Below are positions 18,401-24,954 of a DNA stretch of 34,767 nt, one piece after another. The position numbers and the translations under genes are program-made. The notes beneath the pieces are model-generated. The model saw nothing but the letters and a program-made list of their open reading frames with translations, was not told the origin of the DNA and made no database searches. Origin of the DNA: a virus; IMG/VR virus record IMGVR_UViG_3300035670_006607, positions 1 to 34,767 of that record, one strand, 5' to 3'. Every line of letters begins with the position of its first letter. Positions within the stretch are counted from its first letter, which is position 1.

Positions 18401-19484
18401 GATAGTTGCTTCTTGGAATTTCCTCAGTCCAATATTTGGTTTTATTGTTGATATTATCGGAATCGGCATTGGGTATGCAATTGAAGGAGTAAAAGTCGTT
18501 TGGGATCTGTTCTGGAAGGCTATAAAATCTTCATGGAGCTTCCTCAAGCCGATATTTGATTTCATTGTTGACGCAATTAAGACTGGCATTGGATTTGCAA
18601 TTGATCTGGTAAAACAAGGCTGGGACATCTTTGTTGCAGTGCTGAAAAATACTAAAGACTTCATCGTTGGCATAATTCAAACAATTGGAAATTGGATTAA
18701 AGAAGGCATTCAATTTGTAATTGAGAAAGTGATAAGCGTATGGAATGGGCTGAAAGACGCATTCAGTGCCGTGTGGACATTTATTCAACCAATTATTTCC
18801 AAGATCGGAGACATGATTAAGAATGTAATCGGTGGAGCTATTGATTTCATCAAAGATGGATTAGGTAAGCTTGGAGATGCATTCAAGGGATCTGTAAACT
18901 TAATAATCAAATTGATTAATAAGATGACAGGGTTCTCTTTTACAATGCCAGATTGGTTAAAGTACATTGGTATGGGTAGTATCGCTGGTAAGACATACAG
19001 TTTCAGAGATGTAATTCCAGCAATTCCTGAATTGTATAATGGCGGAAAAGTTGGAATGTATATGAAGGGTGGTATGGCATACGGCTCTGGCGGTATGACA
19101 GATGGTCCAGCACAGCAAGGTATCCCTGCCATTTTACACGGTGGTGAGTATGTAATTAATCATAAAGCGGTTAAGAGAATCGGTACTGACACGCTAGATA
19201 GGCTTAATAACTATAAATTATCTAAACCAAACTTCCCAAACATGCCAAATGTCCCAAGTATTAACTTGCCAAATATGAGCATGAGTAAGCAAGCTTACGC
19301 ACAGCCAAGTGGTTCCTCAACACAGAATGTAAATATCTATGTTGACAACTTCATTGGCGAGCCAGAGTGGTTTAATTCAATGATGAAGAGCTACAACACT
19401 ACTGTGTTACCAAGAAATCAAAAAACAGCGGGTCTTGAGAGTAGAGTTATTAATACATATAATGGTTTAAATAGGGGTCTGTAA
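6420..19484 (+). CDS. Giant tape measure protein
   Basis: An uninterrupted 4354-residue protein that would set tail length and travel with the DNA into the host. The start is typical (TRIGIDASVTGADSVAGLTSG). A TP901-type tape measure core lies at about 224-471 (GLPSSEAIVRLTEITAAAE, LKDIADAFPEVSGAATSFGLSMTETAALLT). Hydrophobic membrane-type segments occur near 590-665, 2440-2470, 2650-2690 and 3220-3300. Residues about 840-2060 are an Ala/Lys/Thr/Pro-rich insertion. A charged coiled coil spans about 2820-2970. Residues about 3690-4110 hold a 40-residue tryptophan repeat. The C-terminus has GGMAYGSGGMTDGPAQQGIP and HGGEYVINHKAV, found at the end of many actinophage tape measures. At 0.15 nm per residue the tail would be about 650 nm. 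Translation probably lacks a Shine-Dalgarno. Confidence 0.9.
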   Translation: MSDTGDSTTRIGIDASVTGADSVAGLTSGVAALAQQLVSLSANATKSFSVQESLNAALDKTRVRTGLISSSLNEYRKNTELTNRVLKETENRLNAVAEAQKRAKLSGSLTPTAQAGYRQTEAHLNSVKSSVNTINSIMKGNAIEQFGNKMRIAGQRSQQSAYYMTAAILPVFLAFKSAFFNYTRLEQEQVRVTKLIGDNFSGMIDGSAKLQKELDKINTGLDKITGKFGTSRILLQGLAGDFAELGLPSSEAIVRLTEITAAAEKLGNLDISASQTFIQSLFQNIVRVRRDMAQASGEAFDISDVKTLGKVLDEVQGQLAIFNLIENKTSLSLKDIADAFPEVSGAATSFGLSMTETAALLTPMVAAGFQVGASANSIKVSLQRLVAMTKQNTQIIQDLNSALGPEFNMAADVGMRSIQRLVDGYQALRDMKGEQGALEYFSRLFGVRQGPRMEVAIQQVAAFQAAMNVAGSAEEKISRQLEESVNKRLTAQGYEAIQIKKVIDLTNLHRASIAENNGEYTEQAKLIQQGQAEADAAMRKAYSDSSDYIAKIGTESGREFMMQAMGGVELASKIMQEELNLTISTVATKFNILRESFLGIGRALVPIVGVVIKALLPIVQGIQKFLTGLSEGTRNVIGGLLLFALIIPQMRLVAATFKLAFGGTIAQFGKLIFGAGGFLKALRGVKAAAVDIADVINNPSILKGFNKMTQITDSKVILSQDPTAPGYSKGFFGRRNMRPLSTDGLSQPIKELFDKEGIVGPTDKKSIKSLLDKMSKIGLTNTDELVRSMLTDMGDVPEKIATASTKATEKAATSTADKLTKAMKGSIFQNNTFLGNKFGGGTSGTGGPGAGPRTPKTPTTGGTPTGGVPVVPTPSTPRSTTSSRYFTDPRFDQASARRISIPSAKNVAKAATIGAPIAATAERMAAEAKAQLDALGVTVQEEVAKATKVVKEATKPKGKSPRGSPKQVKATVEKTVGEAVSTATAPITEAVEAVTEASTETPKKIEKAVKEVKSKAATPKGGAKKAVKSVKKVAEQAVVAVEKTVAGVAEVVDSSAAAQAAVEKATSQVGKATKVASKVAKAPTGQAAIVKLSYKEIAKFFDDAGQAIPAEYEFIRTTNKEVELTKRAKNQFFQNLTKQFEKGSTTPLGALSRPGGRPIYKIFNKEVNAQKDAYKSLVDELLVDRRSLEQSVKVKDQISSTLSQMLQKGGGTPATTSTGGMSKAAARRLAAEKKRAQEAIVAMNATEALKLDAMPGGAPPSGVEEIYTTRPKAEIAAIEKSLAEAKSNLKIVEKEGTDVAKQLSATYRKQIDDLREELLLARSAIHERLIPASPATSQLLNAQNNLMRDESPLQNLTSGRTPAGVGIGPDNPVRYANQFSDRVGSMPRVVSKPGGMFEPKVPVSLNPDIRAKILHDLEIEKLSQRLIESTDASIAKDLKSHMADLEDEFKLKGKSKAALKKAAARQMAENMGVDLTKYLPTSDEFDPAAEAAILKNKKVVDGVTQFYKGIEHGGDELVAELAGMKKDVSPASTSAREKLAKAFIRQREAISPSDSGGRTASPIRKIISGGMGKAKAGVVTVGKLIEDSINETVNALPASISDAKRQLIRATAIAVASQQPGAAVGEALQGGLKLVDQELTESQAKVVKGRLDLMRKQVLDLMGKDVAGFKTATITDSKGKITKFVSDAKSKAGVLLNKLAKGTALSVSDLGKAVEGVFVDSMGAASYAVTQVEKTKKGFRGFQFKDMVGRVKETLDARVAAGTKAQASAANVGSGTAVGNRAAERQAAKEAQKVAQQKSKEEADQIVRDIQARKAGTAAAEVKTQATVAETAATKVETESKVKNTAATEVEAAAKTEAAVVEKAETASTTKLTGAKEALTGATARGATAATVDEQITKALGETKVAQIAKLQSQIATMTAEQLASDAGVKVQDAQKDLKTKLNTLTKAQIKLTEAQASADAAGRSSTSALKTAKERFASATRNAKIATDKLAKAVAAAAVDVAAVAPALTSSASTAASGSSAGSAGTPKAPRTPRPRTPAAAIPASASGGSAIVKAIEKQTLQFDSSLANFFKGPNFFQGPNIFQGKLISADKLNLKIKDSAKAAKDAAKALPADDPLVVKAKARQNYKTLKDRIESRTGVPLSEERLERLKRLTGVRTPTALPAVMEDARAARAATRAADIRARVLSSVAASRAATASSGAKAAFRGMDMSSLDKVKSKLSSFNKMITGSIAGGFNKGFSLAGNGLTRFAQLYVKTMLSTAASGSQMSMKVAQSMTYLLSGGKKYVEEIAVIGRAFQMLAAINKVSMGSMKTSAAETAFVMKALGTVIKSEVAPAFTQLLASLKNSKIIKAWSFLLFTGMNRVAGAIRAASVAAGLFSSNATRMAAVGKALDAYKAKRIAAGLSETIPLFQRLIIQASAYTGIGKGLRSIFSSLTKTLFAAIAMAIKLNAAMLLIAPVFILIAGFVMSMRSGLVKNTAAVDNFKQAWIAIKDAIVTLAKPLMDMIGTFGGLGKAKNGADGVSGALYTISRLVKHVADRFNDFAHSTGMRFMVEKIVPVLTRMINRFILLGRTISGVFRGDAGALKNFRGLLLSLAYEAVNSIQKIFGFLASLLPKLGPLLSSIVEAVLNATIDAFMYIMNFGKEVALFFGSMMVGIGGVLAFFTGPAGAGVALMGAGLIAAAGAAHLLDKNIGRVKSGVKGVSKAIGTNVAQGLGAGAGYIEKNILGRIKGAIAEQYGKDIGADVNAALAVQLSDPSDVKKALNNALDGASEDPAAANAAGESLGQAIAKGIKDKLISLKEDFAGAFFGKADDQVARITDKYKDAIDKQKEEALKAFDTQVSAIEALGKAEEELTAKMDYEEKRREMIRSRALNKENYLRERKIAKYEGRTEDVRSLDLSFRKTDKEAGKEITTLDTDRAKTLQEQQRSIAIAVINREKEIMAATFEEMEKQFEENLEKILNKGFSTKEEFNALLNEIGGAAQGFSGEISNVFEGAMTSLPSIIRRSTDPAVGMFSMTMQKLVDQAALSFGAEVRTGDPKSILGSAYAMANGMPDAFKQAFSDGVISESVTPFIAKISTIMGDVNVDAIWIEAGRSAVESMIAEMKRKLRGLKGDLYDEFKNLFAGMSAEYNQLFPTLEKLAKEIARIEAIRSQSGGGAGGDTKAPGSGGLKDTLTTDKVMIKYGEHLARRPTEGLMPENKGDFSFFGMLIEGAKNLAKALGPVKTAILGAVGVIAGFMMLKGLFVIITGAFETLMLAAMYAVQPVGAALAGISAVGLAIAAAVGVVVGVIVYMYIKFKWFRDMVNDTFKSVIDFFVTGFQMLKEPVAGFLGAVFDGVKQILSSLFGPIIDFGKKVVMGIVGAIAGVVVVIVGALRGITMVFDFIKVPLFKFIGFIIDMASGIVSVLADIISGAIDFIYKIIGALFTVGIGGPIKLIVEAFKLAFDIIVGIVKTAIDLIVKAFDLLKGPLSGPFEFGFEIIKGVFDKIKDIVSGVIDFIKGIFSVLDLGDITGPIIAPFKFSFDIITGILSDAFGLLKGTLESITGVVISAFSAITTNPVFIWIRDFLFRVLMLGIFIVAMALQNLFFAWKGIFTKLIDIMKPVGSFIFDVLKGAFEVLKEVISTIGDIASAAFGFVKDAVSTAFTFIYEKVKGFIDWWHENIGSLWLIFVAVFAIMYEGAKMLFNWMKDTFGPILAKVWDAFKDATSAVWDLMKQVGSWIGSVFTAAWDVLKKAASLFWDYLGLAITFAWEGMKTVASWISTAFGAAWGVLKKAASLFWDYLGEVLPFAWEVMKKVASWIGTVFSKAWDVISVVATKAFEILGDAISFVWETITGGWSTIRPVLETIGNFVRDVVTNAWDVLVYSVKAFWDIIKFGWSVTKPALDGLWGIIWKVISPAVKILGQTFGFLWDGIKAAWSFVEPIFSAMVDVISNILSPVVDLLSTLFQKIWDGIVAGWGLVGPVFELMVDIIMNGIGYAIDGVKVIWDLLWQGIVASWNFLSPIFGFIVDIIGIGIGYAIEGVKVVWDLFWKAIKSSWSFLKPIFDFIVDAIKTGIGFAIDLVKQGWDIFVAVLKNTKDFIVGIIQTIGNWIKEGIQFVIEKVISVWNGLKDAFSAVWTFIQPIISKIGDMIKNVIGGAIDFIKDGLGKLGDAFKGSVNLIIKLINKMTGFSFTMPDWLKYIGMGSIAGKTYSFRDVIPAIPELYNGGKVGMYMKGGMAYGSGGMTDGPAQQGIPAILHGGEYVINHKAVKRIGTDTLDRLNNYKLSKPNFPNMPNVPSINLPNMSMSKQAYAQPSGSSTQNVNIYVDNFIGEPEWFNSMMKSYNTTVLPRNQKTAGLESRVINTYNGLNRGL
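17550..18760 (+). repeat. Strict 40-codon tandem repeat in the tape measure gene
   Basis: TGG (Trp) codons start at 17553, 17673, 17793, 17913, 18033, 18153, 18273, 18393 and 18513, each exactly 120 bases apart. A second Trp position 12 bases earlier is shared by 18381, 18501, 18621 and 18741. Adjacent units are close at the start (AASLFWDYLG twice) and in the later part (IGYAIDGVKVIWDLLW / IGYAIEGVKVVWDLFW) and diverged between, but no indel breaks the register. Confidence 0.9.
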
Positions 19485-19879
19485 TGTCAATATCCAATAT
19501 TTTAACCATAAACAATACAGAAGTGACTGAGCATAATAGAAAACTAAGTATTGCTGAGCAGATTTCTGCAAATGATATTGACCTAGCCTCTGGTCATAGA
19601 AGGAGGTTTTTTACAAAAAATAAAAAACAATTCTCACTATCATGGTCGTACCTTCCAGATCTTTCAACAAAAACTGTTGACACTAGGGTTGGTAGAAATT
19701 TTTTATTTGGAATTGCAAATACATCAAATTATGTTTCTCTAAAAATTGAACTAGAGCCAGGAGCTGGCTTTACCGAGTATAGCTGTTACTTAGATTCATA
19801 TAGTGAATCTTTGATAAGAAGAGATTTATCAACTGGCTGTACTTACTATGATGTGTCTTTGACACTAACGGAAAAATAA
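19484..19879 (+). CDS. Distal tail / minor tail protein, copy 1
   Basis: A 131-residue protein directly after the tape measure gene (TAATG overlap), where siphoviruses place the distal tail protein that closes the tube tip. Motifs are NNTEVTEHNRKLSIAEQ, FSLSWSYLPDLSTKTVDTRVGR and a final YSESLIRRDLS, then YYDVSLTLTE. The same pattern occurs in the C-terminal half of the next gene, so this is a family represented twice. No enzymatic motif is seen. It would form a ring connecting the tube to the tip protein; the name rests on position and on the shared domain. Confidence 0.65.
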   Translation: MSISNILTINNTEVTEHNRKLSIAEQISANDIDLASGHRRRFFTKNKKQFSLSWSYLPDLSTKTVDTRVGRNFLFGIANTSNYVSLKIELEPGAGFTEYSCYLDSYSESLIRRDLSTGCTYYDVSLTLTEK

Positions 19880-20955
19880 TGTCTAGCAGCTTTTATTCTT
19901 TTAGTGAACCGTTCAATAGTGGTATAGATTTCTACCAAGCTGATGCTGCCGATGTTGCAATTGATATTAGTGTCACTTCATCTCTAACAATAACATCGCA
20001 AAAAATATCTTTTGCAATCGTTTCAATTGATTCAAGTTCAATCCTTGTATCCAACTCACACAAAATTGCTCACGCTTCCGCTAATTTAGCAATAGACGGA
20101 GCAACAGTGGTTGTTGCAACAGAAAGGCAAGATGGAAGCGTTGTAATTAATTCAGAAGTTCTTGTTGAGACAAATATTACAAAAATTTCTTTTGCAAGCG
20201 CATCACTTTCCTCTATCGGAAATGTTGGTGTAAACGGAACTAAAGTTGTGCTATCTACATGTGAAATAAATGTTGAATCCAATACATCTGTTTCTATTTA
20301 TAAGATAGCACATTCTTCTTCACAACTTTCATCACTCCTAGATTTGTTTGTATCTGGAAAGAAAATTGCGCTTGCTGATGTCAATATTTCTGGTCAAATA
20401 GGTTTGGCTATTGTTGGAAAAATTACTTTAGCAACTATAAGAATTGCAATGAGTCAGATTGCTGATATTGATATCAAGAATGTAATAAAATTTGCTGAAA
20501 ACCTAAGTGCATTAAGTGGGGGCTCTGACCCAGGCATGTTTAAAACGCTGGTTTTGATTGACGGTAAACCATTAACAAACCACAACAGGAAATTAGATAT
20601 GAGTATAGAGCCAATTTTTACAGAGGCGATCAACTGGGCGAATTCCAAGAGTAGATATTTTAAATCAACGGCTAGGTCTGGAAGAAGAATTTTTAACATT
20701 TCTTGGTCATATTTGCCAAATAGCACCACATACACAGTAGATGGTAATAGGGGTAGAGACTTTATAAAAGACATAGCGCAAGACCCAAGGCATCATGTTC
20801 TTAAAATAATAAACATGGATGAATCTGGCACTACGCCATACTCAGAAACAAGTTATAATGTATTAGTCAAAGATTATAATGAAACTTTGATAAGAAGAGA
20901 TATTCCTAACGAAGTGTATCTGTGGGATTGCTCAATGAGCTTTGAAGAGGTTTAA
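19879..20955 (+). CDS. Minor tail protein, repeat domain fused to distal-tail domain copy 2
   Basis: A 358-residue protein, start overlapping the previous stop (TAATG). Residues 1-215 are irregular beta repeats of about 20-45 residues, each with a KI.FA or KIA.A core (KISFAIVSID, KIAHASANLA, KISFASASLS, KIAHSSSQLS, KIALADVNIS, KITLATIRIA), a layout seen in minor tail proteins with projecting decoration. Residues about 222-358 are a paralogue of the preceding protein: LTNHNRKLDMS, FNISWSYLPNSTTYTVDGNRGRD, YNETLIRRDIPN. The domain is thus duplicated in tandem, once alone and once with an added arm. Confidence 0.65.
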   Translation: MSSSFYSFSEPFNSGIDFYQADAADVAIDISVTSSLTITSQKISFAIVSIDSSSILVSNSHKIAHASANLAIDGATVVVATERQDGSVVINSEVLVETNITKISFASASLSSIGNVGVNGTKVVLSTCEINVESNTSVSIYKIAHSSSQLSSLLDLFVSGKKIALADVNISGQIGLAIVGKITLATIRIAMSQIADIDIKNVIKFAENLSALSGGSDPGMFKTLVLIDGKPLTNHNRKLDMSIEPIFTEAINWANSKSRYFKSTARSGRRIFNISWSYLPNSTTYTVDGNRGRDFIKDIAQDPRHHVLKIINMDESGTTPYSETSYNVLVKDYNETLIRRDIPNEVYLWDCSMSFEEV

Positions 20956-23900
20956 ATGCTAGAATCTGGTTTATACGATAAAGATATATCTAACTCTTTT
21001 AATAGCGCTTTTAATGCAATATCTCAAAGTGTAAAGCCGTTAATCATGGTTGACTGGCTGGACAGTCGCCATATTGATAAGCATTCAAATACAGAAATAG
21101 CAAGTAGTAACTATACTAATTTACAAATTAGCGCTGCAACTGTAAATCAAAATGTTTCTGGCATGCTTTCTGGATCAAGACAGCTCTCTGATAACGAAGT
21201 GCTGTTCAATAGATCCAGAGGTCGGGATTTTTATTTTACTCCAAATGAGTCAATTAATGGTATAGAACGACAGTCATTTACTTGGGCGGTGTGTGACGCT
21301 AAAGATGTTAATGGGAAAGTAATTACTGCCAATGGACAATGGCACTGCCTGCCAGCAAGTAAAGATGAAAACTATGAGTTCGGCTATCAATCTTCTACAA
21401 AAAGCACCAGTACCCTTCATTCCACTTTGAATGGGTATCAGTTTTCTGACCCTGTTATTCTTACATATGTATTTGCAGAAAGAAAAGTTAATCTAATTAA
21501 AATTATATCATCAGAATACAATGGTCAAATAAAGGCTTATAACTTAAAAGCTTATAATAATACTGTTAATTTAGTATATAACGAAGATGCAGAAATACCA
21601 GATGATTCTTATTTTTTAGATCACTACCTTGAAGGTATTAATTCAAACGATATTAATAAAATTGTTTTAACAATTTATACAACAAAAAATCCTCAAGACT
21701 ACGCCAGGGTTAATGAGATGTCTCCAATTTACAGAATTGATATGACTGAATGGGTCATGAATTTTAATGTGTCTAAGGTACGAGATGTGCATGAAACGAG
21801 CCTTCCAATCGCTGGAAGCGGGAGCAATACTTCATCAGTAACATTTGATAATACTGGGAAGGAATTCAATCTGTTTAACTCCAGTTCGGATTTTGGCAAA
21901 TACATGAAAAAAGATATAAAGTTTAATATCTATGCTGGTTGGGAAATTCATCGTGCAGACTCTAATTATGTAGAAACTGTTCTTACATCAAATGTAAGTG
22001 CAGCAGATACAACATGGACCGTAAACAGCGTCAATGACCTTCCAACTGGAGGTGCTGGTAATTATTTTTTATTAACAATAGATTCTGGAAATGTTAACAA
22101 AGAGATTGTAATTGCTACAAGAGGGTCTGGTAACTCACTGACAATTATTGAAAGGGGGGTTGGGAATACGGCGGCTAGATCTCACACATCTGGTGCATCT
22201 ATAATATTTGATGTATATGAGTATGTCCCATACGGAATTTTTTATGTTGATGAATGGCAAGGTACATCATCATCAATGACTGTGAGCGCTACTTTAACAG
22301 ACAGGTCTAAGTTCGCACAAGAAAAACTTTTAACTAAAGGTTTCCTACTGCAAGAATCAACAGTTGCGGAAGCCGTAGAGCACCTATTATTGATGACTAA
22401 TTTTCCTAAAGCTGATATTCAGTACTTATCAAAACCATCTAAAACCTATAAAAAAAACAATGCTATTTTACATTATGGTTTTGATGAAAACTCAATTGAT
22501 AGAGCCAATTCTGCAAAAGTTGTATCAACATCACTCAGGGCTAGATTTGTCAAAGTCCCAGAGACTGACTTGAATTCGGTTCGTGACATCAAGTTAGATG
22601 CGAATGATAGGGAATTGAGTACATACGAAAAGGCATTAGATGTAAGGGCGTTTATTTCTCCAACACTAACAACGACAACAGCGGAGATATCAAGTAATTC
22701 TAATTTAGCTCTTGATTTTGTTTCTGGAGATTTTTTAGATAAAGATGGTAACACTGTTAACCAATATTACAATGGTGTTTTTGATGGGTATTATATACCG
22801 CCAAGCACTGGGGAATATACAATTTTACTTGGCATAGCTAGAGGTGGAGTTCGTGTTTATCTTAATAAAGTAAGAATTATTGACGAATGGATGGTTGTCA
22901 CATCGGGAACGGCTGGGCAGCAAGAAACTCTCTATTCAGAACCGATAGATCTCACAGCGGGGGTTCCCTATGAAATCAGAATTGAATTCTTTACAGAGCA
23001 ATATATTCAAGGAGAACCGTTTAAAATATCACTAGGAGTAGACCTTAATTCAGTGCAGGACAATGTGCTTGCCACTCAGTGCCGCACGATGGTAGCCAGC
23101 GACAGAATCGGAGTGAAAGACAATTCATCTTACTTAAATTTTTCATCTAATTCCTGGGCGCTTACATCAAATGTTAATGTAATAGACCGATCCGCAAGGA
23201 GAAATGATTCTTTGTATGTAGGATCGGTTAAAATATCAGAAACAAGCGGTGTTGTGTCGGATAGTCTAAGTAAGAGTATATTATTAGATTCAAACTCCTA
23301 TCTTAGGACTCCGTATCACATATCTTATGATGTGTTTAATAGCTCATCTGACTCATATACTGGAGAGTACAGCGTACAATTGTATGTTAAATTTCACAAC
23401 AGCTCATTCTCAAACGATGGAGAATATGTAAGTAATTGGAGTAACGCAGCATCAGATTCTGGTTTTGAATTTTTTAATACATCTTCTAATAATGGGTTTA
23501 AATTCAAAACGAGCACTGGTACTGCTATTATTTCTTCCAACACTGTATTATCAATATCTGAGTTTACTCATATTGCTGTAACTTACAAATCAAATTCTTT
23601 AAAATATTATATTAATGGGTCATTAGCTAACACTGTCACGACTTCTGGAACTTTAACTGCGTTTACTGGGAAAGATTTAACTTTTGGTGGTCGTGGTGCG
23701 TCATTCACGGCTGGTGCAGAAAATCCGCCAACCACAGTTAGAAGTTTTTACATTGATGAGTTTGCGATATTTAATAAAGAATTATCTGCTGCTCAAATTA
23801 AAAATGATTATATTGAAACGCAAATGCAAGAGGCGAGAGTTATGCCTTTTATATATGGTAATGATTCTTCAATACAAGAAGTAATTGACAATATAAGCCT

Positions 23901-24954
23901 TGCCGACCTAGGAAGGCTTTATATTGATGAAAATAATAAAGCAAGGTATGAGCATTTTAATAGATTTTTTGAATCTTCAATAGAGCAACATGCAAATGTC
24001 CAATACACGCTATCTGATTCTTCAAATATTATTGATGCAAGTTACAATGTACAGTTGCAAACAAATAAAGTAACTATAAAAATAAATGGAATAGCTAACA
24101 ATTTAATTCAAAAGCAAAGTTTATGGAGGGCAGAAGATCCAACGACTCTTGGCGTAACTGAGTTGTCATCGTCAATGTCAAACAATGATGTAAGTATGAA
24201 TGTGTTATCAACAGACAATCCATATTTTGCAAAATCTGGTTATTTATTAATTGACAATGAAATAGTTAAATATAGCAATACAACTAGTAATTCATTTTTA
24301 ACACTAGAAAGAGGGCAGTTTGATACATTCGCCGCATCTCATAATACAAACACTCTGGTTAGAGAAGTTAAAAACTACGATCTACTATTTGATAAAGCAC
24401 CAGCTTTTAAAATTGAAAATCCATTGATAACTAATTTAAGTACAGTCAACCCAGCCAAGATTGAATTGTTAAAATATAACCCAAACCCTTATGGTGCAAA
24501 ATTAATACTTGCGGCATCAAATAGTGTTGCAAGTGGAGATATTGTTTATATTGAAGGCGAAAACCCTATTACACAAGAAAAGCATTTTGCTGGTATTGCT
24601 GGGATACCAGTTATTGTTACAGATAATACTGGGGATGTCAAAGAACAGAAAGCGGTTCTGGAGGACAATATTAGAAGATATGGTCTTAAAGAAATTATCA
24701 TAGAAAATGAATTTATAACGGATTTAACCCATGCTCAAAAATTAGCTGATTTTATTATCAATAAAATGTCAGAGCCAGTTCCAGTTTTAAACTTAAACAT
24801 TTTGCCAGTACCCACTCTTCAGCTTGGAGACAGAATTCGCATATCAACAATGGATTCATTTGATATAATTAATGGTGATTATTGGTTGATAAGTACAGAA
24901 TTTTCTTACAGTGGAAGTCTGACGCAATCAATTGTAATTAGGAAGGTTGTGTAA
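20956..24954 (+). CDS. Tail-tip protein with PA14-like and LamG-like domains
   Basis: A 1332-residue protein that likely forms the tip or receptor-binding part of the tail. Residues about 598-697 look like a PA14 domain (YYNGVFDGYYIPPSTGEYTI, VRVYLNKVRIIDEW, GVPYEIRIEFF). Residues about 797-953 look like a LamG/concanavalin jelly roll (YSVQLYVKFHNSSFSNDGEY, FTHIAVTYKSNSLKYYINGS, FYIDEFAIFNKELSAAQI). Both folds usually bind glycans. Two copies of a tail module with an ERG.G/ERGQF core occur at about 342-424 and 1065-1141. Residues 955 on (QEVIDNISLADLGRLYIDENN) match the rear of many actinophage minor tail proteins. It starts at once after the previous stop, behind GAAGAGG. Confidence 0.75.
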   Translation: MLESGLYDKDISNSFNSAFNAISQSVKPLIMVDWLDSRHIDKHSNTEIASSNYTNLQISAATVNQNVSGMLSGSRQLSDNEVLFNRSRGRDFYFTPNESINGIERQSFTWAVCDAKDVNGKVITANGQWHCLPASKDENYEFGYQSSTKSTSTLHSTLNGYQFSDPVILTYVFAERKVNLIKIISSEYNGQIKAYNLKAYNNTVNLVYNEDAEIPDDSYFLDHYLEGINSNDINKIVLTIYTTKNPQDYARVNEMSPIYRIDMTEWVMNFNVSKVRDVHETSLPIAGSGSNTSSVTFDNTGKEFNLFNSSSDFGKYMKKDIKFNIYAGWEIHRADSNYVETVLTSNVSAADTTWTVNSVNDLPTGGAGNYFLLTIDSGNVNKEIVIATRGSGNSLTIIERGVGNTAARSHTSGASIIFDVYEYVPYGIFYVDEWQGTSSSMTVSATLTDRSKFAQEKLLTKGFLLQESTVAEAVEHLLLMTNFPKADIQYLSKPSKTYKKNNAILHYGFDENSIDRANSAKVVSTSLRARFVKVPETDLNSVRDIKLDANDRELSTYEKALDVRAFISPTLTTTTAEISSNSNLALDFVSGDFLDKDGNTVNQYYNGVFDGYYIPPSTGEYTILLGIARGGVRVYLNKVRIIDEWMVVTSGTAGQQETLYSEPIDLTAGVPYEIRIEFFTEQYIQGEPFKISLGVDLNSVQDNVLATQCRTMVASDRIGVKDNSSYLNFSSNSWALTSNVNVIDRSARRNDSLYVGSVKISETSGVVSDSLSKSILLDSNSYLRTPYHISYDVFNSSSDSYTGEYSVQLYVKFHNSSFSNDGEYVSNWSNAASDSGFEFFNTSSNNGFKFKTSTGTAIISSNTVLSISEFTHIAVTYKSNSLKYYINGSLANTVTTSGTLTAFTGKDLTFGGRGASFTAGAENPPTTVRSFYIDEFAIFNKELSAAQIKNDYIETQMQEARVMPFIYGNDSSIQEVIDNISLADLGRLYIDENNKARYEHFNRFFESSIEQHANVQYTLSDSSNIIDASYNVQLQTNKVTIKINGIANNLIQKQSLWRAEDPTTLGVTELSSSMSNNDVSMNVLSTDNPYFAKSGYLLIDNEIVKYSNTTSNSFLTLERGQFDTFAASHNTNTLVREVKNYDLLFDKAPAFKIENPLITNLSTVNPAKIELLKYNPNPYGAKLILAASNSVASGDIVYIEGENPITQEKHFAGIAGIPVIVTDNTGDVKEQKAVLEDNIRRYGLKEIIIENEFITDLTHAQKLADFIINKMSEPVPVLNLNILPVPTLQLGDRIRISTMDSFDIINGDYWLISTEFSYSGSLTQSIVIRKVV

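Noticed and set aside
18134-18673. 179-residue antisense open frame with repeats
   Set aside because: Its repeats are the reverse reading of the 40-codon tape measure repeat.
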